The notes beneath the pieces were generated by a model. That model was not told where the DNA came from. It searched no databases and saw only the letters and a list, made by a program, of their open reading frames with translations. The translations under genes and the position numbers were made by a program. This document shows positions 6,460 through 9,940 of a DNA stretch of 9,940 nt, one piece after another (position 1 is the stretch's first letter; the number at the start of each line of letters is the position of its first letter). Source of the stretch: Candidatus Cloacimonadota bacterium (GTDB lineage: Bacteria; Cloacimonadota; Cloacimonadia; Cloacimonadales; TCS61); contig DAOUTP010000051.1 in assembly GCA_030626645.1 (NCBI GenBank), positions 1 to 9,940 on the forward strand, read 5' to 3'.

Positions 6460-6813
6460 TTATTTTTCTTTAATTTCCTTCTTTGTTCTGGAATTAACTT
6501 CATAAAGATCTTCAATCTTGTAATACTCACGTTTATTCTGGCTAAATATATGAACGATAATATCACCAAAATCTATCAATATCCAAGTACTGGAATTCTT
6601 ACCCTCAGTAGAAAGAACTTCTATTCCATTTTCTTTTGCATTTTGAATGATATTCTCAGAAATAGCCTTATTATGCAACTCTGCAGTTCCGCTGCAGATG
6701 ATCAGATGATCAGTGTAATCAGTTTTTCCGGTAACATCGATATGCTTGATCTGTATGGCCTTTTTATCTTCCATCCAATTAATTATATTGGCAATTGCTT
6801 GTTTTTGTTCCAT
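6460..6813 (-). CDS. rsfS: Ribosomal silencing factor RsfS
   Basis: A 117-residue RsfS/DUF143 protein, normal for the family. RsfS binds ribosomal protein uL14 on the 50S subunit and blocks subunit joining, reducing translation when nutrients are scarce. Family motifs are visible: KHIDVTGKTDYTDHLIICSGTAELHNKAI (the D-----D-LII-SGT core), TEGKNSSTWILIDFGDIIVHIF, and REYYKIEDLYE. The final segment replaces the usual LE-LW with IEDLY, a mild change. The start at ATG 6811-6813 has a good AGGAG SD that overlaps the TAG stop of the LytR_C gene upstream, and argS follows after 3 nt. Translation of the three genes is therefore probably coupled. Placement next to a LytR_C/LCP-type gene is a recurrent neighbourhood for rsfS in several phyla. 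Confidence 0.95.
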   Translation of the reverse strand: MEQKQAIANIINWMEDKKAIQIKHIDVTGKTDYTDHLIICSGTAELHNKAISENIIQNAKENGIEVLSTEGKNSSTWILIDFGDIIVHIFSQNKREYYKIEDLYEVNSRTKKEIKEK

Positions 6814-6816
6814 AGT

Positions 6817-6821
6817 CTCCT
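6817..6821 (-). promoter_or_regulatory. rsfS Shine-Dalgarno overlapping the LytR_C stop
   Basis: The minus strand reads TAGGAGACTATG: the TAG stop of the LytR_C gene shares bases with the AGGAG SD of rsfS, with 3 nt to the ATG. This stop-on-SD layout supports translational coupling and the chosen rsfS start. Confidence 0.7.
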
Positions 6822-7269
6822 ATTTGAAATATGTTCGGTAATCTCTACCAAGAATTATTTGAAAGTCTTCTATCGTATCATCATCCAAAGCAAAAATTCT
6901 TCTTGAAATTCCGGTTATTTCCATTAAATATTTTAGTTTATGTTCATCTTTCTTTTTAACTACAATAATTGATTTTCCATAAATGAATTTATTACTCTTC
7001 ACGTTTTCCCAAGAGATTATATCGACGTTTTCATGACTCTGATTGATAAGAGTCTCTTTAACCTCACTGGCGGCGCCATGAACACCACATCCATTCAAAA
7101 TTGATAGTTTAAGAGAAGTCATCTCAATAACTTCATCTTCAATATCATCACTAATTTTTTCATTAAAGAACAAAAAATAAGATGCCACACTAATTAGTAG
7201 CAATGCTGTAATACCTATTAGTGAAGCACGTTTATCTATGCGAAACAAATTATTTTTCTGTTTTCTCAT
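6820..7269 (-). CDS. LytR_C-domain single-pass membrane protein
   Basis: A 149-residue protein with a basic N-terminus (MRKQKNNLFRIDKRASL), one transmembrane helix at about 18-34 (IGITALLLISVASYFLFF), an acidic linker and an extracytoplasmic domain. The domain begins LKLSILNGCGVHGAASEVKETL, continues with a middle segment, and ends in FQIILGRDYRTYF. The LxVxxxNGxGxxGxA start and the I-LG-DY end are the marks of the LytR_C domain, often found at the C-terminus of LytR-CpsA-Psr proteins or alone. The LCP catalytic domain is absent, so cell-wall ligase activity is not expected; the function is unknown. I chose ATG 7267-7269, a 20-nt overlap with the HIT gene. It begins just before the basic/TM segment, whereas a TTG start at 7336-7338 would add 23 residues encoded over HIT codons. 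No strong SD is seen, so coupling with the HIT gene is likely. rsfS follows immediately. Confidence 0.8.
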   Translation of the reverse strand: MRKQKNNLFRIDKRASLIGITALLLISVASYFLFFNEKISDDIEDEVIEMTSLKLSILNGCGVHGAASEVKETLINQSHENVDIISWENVKSNKFIYGKSIIVVKKKDEHKLKYLMEITGISRRIFALDDDTIEDFQIILGRDYRTYFK

Positions 7270-7747
7270 TGTCAAATTGTTCTTTAAGTTTAGAGTAAGC
7301 ACGTTCAAATGATTCCGGGATAACCCTGGTTCCACCAATTGCAGACATGAAATTTACATCTCCATTCCAGCGTGGAACTAAATGTACATGAAGATGATCA
7401 TCAATACCAGCTCCGGCAGCTCTGCCAAGATTGAGTCCGATATTCAACCCATCAGGCGAATAAACATTAGTTATCACGTTTTCACATAACTGTACTGTTA
7501 CAAAAAGATCTGCTATTTCTTCCTTATTCAGTCCATTCAAATTTGAAACGTGTTTGTTGGGAACAACCATCAGGTGTCCATTGTTGTACGGATAAGTATT
7601 AATAATTATAAAACAGTGTTCACTTCTATAGAGGATTAAATGCTCTTCATCTTTATTTTCCGAGGGCTTTATACAGAAAATACATTCTTTGTTTTTATTG
7701 GAAAGAATATATTGCAATCGCCACGGTGAATATAAAATGTCACTCAT
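7250..7747 (-). CDS. HIT-family hydrolase, Ap4A phosphorylase (Rv2613c)-like
   Basis: A 165-residue histidine-triad protein. Visible parts are the N-terminal SPWRLQYI, a CIFC pair (C22, C25) typical of zinc-containing HIT proteins, INTYPYNNGHLMVVPNKHV (49-67), LNIGLNLGRAAGAG (101-114), and the catalytic triad DDHLHVHLVPRWNGD with H118, H120 and H122. The tail FMSAIGGTRVIPESF matches the distinctive end of the actinobacterial diadenosine tetraphosphate phosphorylase Rv2613c and its relatives. The likely activity is therefore cleavage of Ap4A or related dinucleoside polyphosphates, or another adenylated nucleotide; subfamily assignment is by recalled motif similarity. It opens a five-gene run (HIT, LytR_C, rsfS, argS, YfcE-like). 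AAGGAG at 7754-7759, 6 nt before ATG 7745-7747, strongly supports the start. Confidence 0.92.
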   Translation of the reverse strand: MSDILYSPWRLQYILSNKNKECIFCIKPSENKDEEHLILYRSEHCFIIINTYPYNNGHLMVVPNKHVSNLNGLNKEEIADLFVTVQLCENVITNVYSPDGLNIGLNLGRAAGAGIDDHLHVHLVPRWNGDVNFMSAIGGTRVIPESFERAYSKLKEQFDNEKTEK

Positions 7748-7914
7748 ATTATGCTCCTTTTTTTACCACTGACTTTCACTGACTATACAAGCAACTAACA
7801 AAAGCAAACTATTGCACAACGGGCTGACTTTTACTAATCCCTTATATCCATGACATCCGTGTGCCATTTTTTTTGCCACTTTCTTAGTCTGTGTTTGTCT
7901 TGTGGCAATAATTC
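7748..7914. other. Intergenic spacer between glmU-like and HIT genes: patchwork of short repeats
   Basis: A 167-nt gap without a convincing ORF. Reading the plus strand: the HIT SD at 7754-7759; a direct repeat CACTGACT at 7767-7774 and 7777-7784; ATCC spaced exactly 9 nt apart at 7837, 7846 and 7855 (GGAT on the minus strand, the first within GGGATTAG); an A/T run; and a 7-bp inverted repeat TTGCCAC (7873-7879)/GTGGCAA (7902-7908) with a 22-nt loop. On the minus strand the second arm is followed by A, not T, so it is not an intrinsic terminator. The promoter of the HIT run, if any, should lie here, but I cannot place it with confidence. Confidence 0.6.
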
Positions 7915-8670
7915 TTAATCTTCAAAATGCTCTTGCCTACTAAGAAATTCAGTTTCCAGATCAGCTAACTGCTCTTTAGAATTTACTCCGGAAGCCTCTA
8001 CCATATCATCGAGTAAGACTGAAGTAACAAGCTTATTCTCATTATTCAAAATTTCTAGTGTATCAGTTAGATAATATTCATTCTGATTATTATTGTTATT
8101 AATGCTTTGCAAGGCGGTAAAGAGATCTTTTGCATCAAAGCAATAAATTCCGGTATTAATTTCTTTTATATTCTTTTCATCTTCAGTTGCATCTTTGAAT
8201 TCAACAATTCTTTGTATCTTGCCATCTGTGTTTCGTATCATTCGTCCATACTTAAGAGCATCATCCATAACAGCTGTCAGAACAGTACAGGAAGCATTAT
8301 GCTCTCTATGCTGTACTTGTATTTTTTCAAGGGTTTTATGTCTGAGAAGGGGAACATCACCGCAAAGAATAAAAACATCTCCGTCAAAATCCTTAAAAAT
8401 ATCTTTTGTAACCATCACAGCGTGACCTGTTCCATTCTGCTGAACCTGCTCAACAAATTTAAGATTACTATTTTTTGGAACAATATCGATTACCTGTTTT
8501 TTTTTGTAACCTACAACAATTGCGATCAAATCACTATTGATCTTGTTTGCTGTTTCTACAACACGGTTAATCATTGGTTTACCTGCTAATCCAAATATTA
8601 CTTTCGGTTTATCTGATTTCATGCGAGTGCCCTTACCGGCAGCAAGGATAATTGCAGCAGTTTTTTTCAT
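7915..8670 (-). CDS. glmU: GlmU-type UDP-GlcNAc pyrophosphorylase, uridylyltransferase domain only
   Basis: A 251-residue nucleotidyltransferase matching the N-terminal half of GlmU, which makes UDP-GlcNAc from UTP and GlcNAc-1-phosphate for peptidoglycan and LPS. Key elements in order: LAAGKGTRMKSDKPKV (9-24) for nucleotide binding, EQVQQNGTGHAV (74-85), CGDVPLL (103-109) with metal-binding D105, YGRMI (141-145), VEFKDA (156-161), INTGIY (171-176), NEYYLTD (197-203) and GVN (228-230). All substrate-site motifs are present. The left-handed beta-helix acetyltransferase domain of full GlmU (about 450 residues) is missing: the protein stops in the linker helix and the following spacer shows no remnant. 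Acetylation of GlcN-1-P would need a separate enzyme, or this is a related NDP-sugar pyrophosphorylase. The ATG overlaps the folK stop by 4 nt (ATGA), so the two are co-translated. A hydrophilic asparagine run sits at 191-195. Confidence 0.88.
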   Translation of the reverse strand: MKKTAAIILAAGKGTRMKSDKPKVIFGLAGKPMINRVVETANKINSDLIAIVVGYKKKQVIDIVPKNSNLKFVEQVQQNGTGHAVMVTKDIFKDFDGDVFILCGDVPLLRHKTLEKIQVQHREHNASCTVLTAVMDDALKYGRMIRNTDGKIQRIVEFKDATEDEKNIKEINTGIYCFDAKDLFTALQSINNNNNQNEYYLTDTLEILNNENKLVTSVLLDDMVEASGVNSKEQLADLETEFLSRQEHFED

Positions 8671-9122
8671 TTAAGCCCCATAAATATATTTCTAATTTTT
8701 TTATTTAATATCGGATGAACAAGATCCGGGCATAACTCATTAAGAGAAGTTAATACAAATTCACGTTTATGCAATTCCGGATGGGGAAGAATCAGCAATT
8801 TACTGTTTATGATCTTATCTTCGTAGAATAATAGATCAATATCTATCGTTCTGGGTCCCCATTTCTCGTTTCTTATGCGACCAAGTTGATTTTCTATATC
8901 CAAGCACTTTTTCAAGAGATCTTCCGGTATTAAGGTTGTTTCGAGTTCGATAACACAATTTAGAAAATCGGGTTGGTCAGTTTTTCCAAATGGTGTAGTC
9001 TCAATCACTGAACTGGTTCTCTTTATCTCAACATCCTTCAATCGAGATATAAGATTGATCGCTTCTGTGATGTAGTTTTGTTTATCACCAAGATTTGAGC
9101 CCAGACCAAGATAACAGTTCAT
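8667..9122 (-). CDS. folK: HPPK, 2-amino-4-hydroxy-6-hydroxymethyldihydropteridine pyrophosphokinase
   Basis: A 151-residue HPPK that transfers pyrophosphate from ATP to 6-hydroxymethyl-7,8-dihydropterin, the folate step after FolB. Motifs are YLGLGSNLGDK (4-14), SSVIETTPFG (37-46), PDFLNCVIELET (51-62), the signature WGPRTIDIDLLFY (88-100) with magnesium-binding D94 and D96, and LPHPELHKREFVL (112-124). Length is typical of single-domain FolK. It follows folB by 9 nt; AAAGGA, sharing its first bases with the folB stop region, is the SD for ATG 9120-9122. It overlaps the glmU-like start by 4 nt. The folB-folK pair is a common folate operon core; folP is not in view. Confidence 0.96.
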   Translation of the reverse strand: MNCYLGLGSNLGDKQNYITEAINLISRLKDVEIKRTSSVIETTPFGKTDQPDFLNCVIELETTLIPEDLLKKCLDIENQLGRIRNEKWGPRTIDIDLLFYEDKIINSKLLILPHPELHKREFVLTSLNELCPDLVHPILNKKIRNIFMGLK

Positions 9123-9131
9123 TAATTTCCT

Positions 9132-9488
9132 TTATCGATCTCTTTCCATTTCCACTTCTACTGATTCAAGTGAACCATTTATTGGAACAGAAGGCTTCTT
9201 GATCTTTACATTTGCATAAATGATTGATGGGAATGATTCTAAGATAGAATCTAGAATAGTATTTGCACAAACTTCTAAGAGATAGAATTCCCGTTCTTCC
9301 AAAGTGTGTTTGATAATTGCATACACTTTAGTATAATCAACAGTATCTTCAAGGTGTTTGATCTCTTTATCATGAACATGTTCTGTTTCATAAGAAAAAT
9401 TAACTATAAATCTTTGTCCCAACTTTCTCTCTTCCGGATGAATACCATGATATCCATAAAAAACCATTTCATGTAAATGAATTTTCAT
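9132..9488 (-). CDS. folB: Dihydroneopterin aldolase
   Basis: A 118-residue DHNA that cleaves 7,8-dihydroneopterin to 6-hydroxymethyl-dihydropterin and glycolaldehyde in the cytoplasm. Visible family features are FYGYHGIHPEERKLGQRFIVN (10-30) including the substrate-binding glutamate region, the DTVDYTKVY segment (48-56), FYLLEVCANTI (68-78) with the conserved glutamate, and KIKKPSVPI (95-103), in which K98 fits the catalytic lysine. The enzyme normally forms tetramers or octamers. The length is usual. folK follows after 9 nt and uses the product directly. GAGAGGT (9494-9500) gives a good SD 5 nt before ATG 9486-9488. A strong hairpin (9509-9541) lies just upstream of this SD in the leader. 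Confidence 0.95.
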   Translation of the reverse strand: MKIHLHEMVFYGYHGIHPEERKLGQRFIVNFSYETEHVHDKEIKHLEDTVDYTKVYAIIKHTLEEREFYLLEVCANTILDSILESFPSIIYANVKIKKPSVPINGSLESVEVEMERDR

Positions 9489-9508
9489 TATTTACCTCTC
9501 AACATATT

Positions 9509-9541
9509 ACCTTGCGGATGGTTTGTAACCTCCGCAAAGGT
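9509..9541 (-). repeat. Long bulged hairpin in the folB leader
   Basis: Plus strand: ACCTT-GCGGA-T-GGTT-TGT-AACC-TCCGC-A-AAGGT. This folds into 5+5+4 base pairs with a 3-nt loop and one unpaired base on each side (T9519, A9536). It ends 8 nt upstream of the folB SD. No U-tract follows on the minus strand. Its left arm and loop side are one copy of the ACCTTGCGRATGGTTT element, so it is probably a repeat-family palindrome that could also affect folB expression. Confidence 0.65.
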
Positions 9542-9576
9542 GATTATTACGAAAAAGACACGAAATTTAACCCTTC

Positions 9577-9592
9577 AAACCATTTCGAAGGT
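9577..9592 (-). repeat. Copy 2 of the ACCTTGCGRATGGTTT-type element
   Basis: The minus strand reads ACCTTCGAAATGGTTT, 13 of 16 positions identical to copy 3 (9618-9633). It has its own palindromic core, TTCGAA. Confidence 0.55.
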
Positions 9593-9617
9593 TTAGCATG
9601 AAGAAATGCTCTGAACG

Positions 9618-9633
9618 AAACCATTCGCAAGGT
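9618..9633 (-). repeat. Copy 3 of the ACCTTGCGRATGGTTT-type element
   Basis: The minus strand reads ACCTTGCGAATGGTTT. It differs at one position of 16 from the plus-strand copy at 9509-9524, so the two form an inverted pair about 110 nt across. Confidence 0.6.
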
Positions 9634-9634
9634 C

Positions 9635-9654
9635 TCACTAAAGCTTTTTAGTGA
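9635..9654. other. Hairpin overlapping the stop of the RseC-like gene
   Basis: TCACTAAA (9635-9642) and TTTAGTGA (9647-9654) form an 8-bp stem with the loop GCTT, spanning the TAG stop at 9638-9640. There is no U-tract on the minus strand, so it is at most a weak terminator; a role in 3'-end protection of the upstream transcript is possible. Confidence 0.5.
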
Positions 9655-9940
9655 TCTTAAAACTTAACTTATTGGCGAATTTTTTATCGATAAAGTATAT
9701 GAATAAACCACTTAACAAAAGACCTAACAAAGAAAATACAATTGATAAATCTTCACTTAGTTTGAATAAATATTTACTAATCAAATAAAATGATAACATT
9801 GTAATTATGGGAATAATAAATACAACGAAAGAAGAAAATATACGTAATGAAGGCGCAATATTAACTTGAACTTTATCACCGATCTTTAACTTCAGATCAG
9901 TTTTTATTTTATGAAGGATGATTTTATTATTGGAATTACA
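9638..9940 (-). CDS. rseC: RseC/MucC-like membrane protein, C-terminal part only
   Basis: An open frame from the right edge (TGT 9938-9940) to TAG 9638-9640 encodes the last 100 residues of a protein that begins off-window. It opens with a cysteine in CNSNNKIILHKIK. Then comes the RseC-type beta segment LKLKIGDKVQVNI, followed by two hydrophobic helices, SFVVFIIPIITMLSFYLISKYLF and SIVFSLLGLLLSGLFIYFI, and the basic tail DKKFANKLSFKITKKL. The order (cysteine, -GD-V-V-I, helix with a proline, second helix, short basic tail) is that of RseC/MucC proteins. In many bacteria these are encoded near the Rnf electron-transport complex and linked to the SoxR-reducing system; an Rnf operon further right is only a guess. 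It would be an inner-membrane protein. Only the last of the usual several N-terminal cysteines is inside the window, so the redox motif cannot be judged. Confidence 0.75.
   Translation of the reverse strand, partial: CNSNNKIILHKIKTDLKLKIGDKVQVNIAPSLRIFSSFVVFIIPIITMLSFYLISKYLFKLSEDLSIVFSLLGLLLSGLFIYFIDKKFANKLSFKITKKL

Larger units (their letters stand above)
9489..9637. other. Repeat-rich spacer upstream of folB
   Basis: A 149-nt gap between the RseC-like stop and folB. It contains the folB SD, a long hairpin (9509-9541), three copies of a 16-nt element (one on the plus strand, two on the minus) and a short stem AGCAT (9595-9599)/ATGCT (9606-9610). No small ORF with an SD is evident. A promoter for the folB-folK-glmU run may be here, but no clear -35/-10 pair is visible. 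Confidence 0.6.

Noticed and set aside
6550..6906. 118-codon plus-strand frame across rsfS and the LytR_C gene
   Set aside because: Antisense to two confidently identified genes, with no recognisable domain.
7270..7338. Longer LytR_C protein starting at TTG 7336-7338
   Set aside because: The extra 23 residues are encoded on top of the HIT C-terminus and resemble no known N-terminus; ATG 7267-7269 comes directly before the basic/TM segment.
7782..7809. Possible sigma-70 promoter for the HIT run (TATAGT with TTTGCT or GTTTGC upstream, minus strand)
   Set aside because: The -10 is acceptable, but the -35 is poor and the spacer is 15-16 nt; in AT-rich DNA this is not distinguishable from chance.
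7873..7908. Inverted repeat TTGCCAC/GTGGCAA as a terminator of the folB-folK-glmU run
   Set aside because: On the minus strand the second arm is followed by an A-run rather than a T-run, and the 22-nt loop is long, so it does not fit an intrinsic terminator.
7748..7914. Remnant of the missing GlmU acetyltransferase domain downstream of the uridylyltransferase
   Set aside because: No hexapeptide-repeat-like coding sequence is visible in any frame; the stretch is made of short repeats and A/T runs.
8107..8589. 160-codon open frame on the plus strand opposite the glmU-like gene
   Set aside because: It lies wholly antisense to a gene with complete catalytic motifs, its translation is Phe/Ile/Asn-rich and matches no family, and no SD was seen. 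It is the shadow of an AT-rich gene.

Overview
The window is a gene-dense, AT-rich bacterial chromosome segment. Every supportable gene lies on the minus strand, so transcription runs from position 9940 towards position 1. Spacing is tight: 4-nt and 20-nt overlaps, and gaps mostly of 3-85 nt. Only two gaps exceed 100 nt (7748-7914 and 9489-9637), and no gene-free stretch reaches 300 bases. TAA, TAG and TGA all act as stops, so the code is the ordinary bacterial one. The gene set suggests a Gram-negative, probably anaerobic lineage of the Bacteroidota/FCB group or a neighbour such as Cloacimonadota. The pointers are a MoxR-DUF58-Bat cluster, a GlmU reduced to its uridylyltransferase domain, an Rv2613c-like HIT protein, a LytR_C protein beside RsfS, and an RseC-like protein. 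The phylum is inference only. I see no tRNA, rRNA, CRISPR array, transposase or phage gene.

In transcription order (right to left): (1) 9638-9940, the C-terminal half of an RseC/MucC-like two-helix membrane protein cut by the window edge. (2) A repeat-rich spacer, 9489-9637. (3) A housekeeping run: folB, folK (two steps of folate pterin synthesis) and a GlmU-type uridylyltransferase whose start overlaps the folK stop. (4) A patchwork spacer, 7748-7914. (5) A second run: HIT/Ap4A-phosphorylase-like protein, LytR_C-domain membrane protein, rsfS, argS and a YfcE-like phosphoesterase. (6) A MoxR-Bat cluster: moxR AAA+ ATPase, DUF58 protein, BatD-like one-helix membrane protein and BatA VWA protein. 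(7) The first 85 codons of an exported DUF4140/DUF4139 (MuiA-like) protein, cut by the left edge.

In the MoxR-Bat cluster, MoxR is expected to be a cytoplasmic chaperone ATPase. It would act on DUF58 and the membrane VWA protein BatA, with the BatD-like protein supplying a periplasmic domain. The usual batB/batC/batE tail is absent: batA is followed 9 nt later by the MuiA-like gene.

The clearest oddities are an ArgS whose class-I signature reads N-V-V-S instead of HIGH, a YfcE-like protein without the GNxD asparagine, and a 31-nt imperfect palindrome translated as the tail of the BatD-like protein. There are also several families of short intergenic repeats: GGGATTA heptamers in the ribosome-binding region of the DUF58 gene, GGAT every 9 nt, and three copies of an ACCTTGCGRATGGTTT element. 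I found no convincing undescribed multi-gene system; the novelty is mainly in these repeats and motif deviations.
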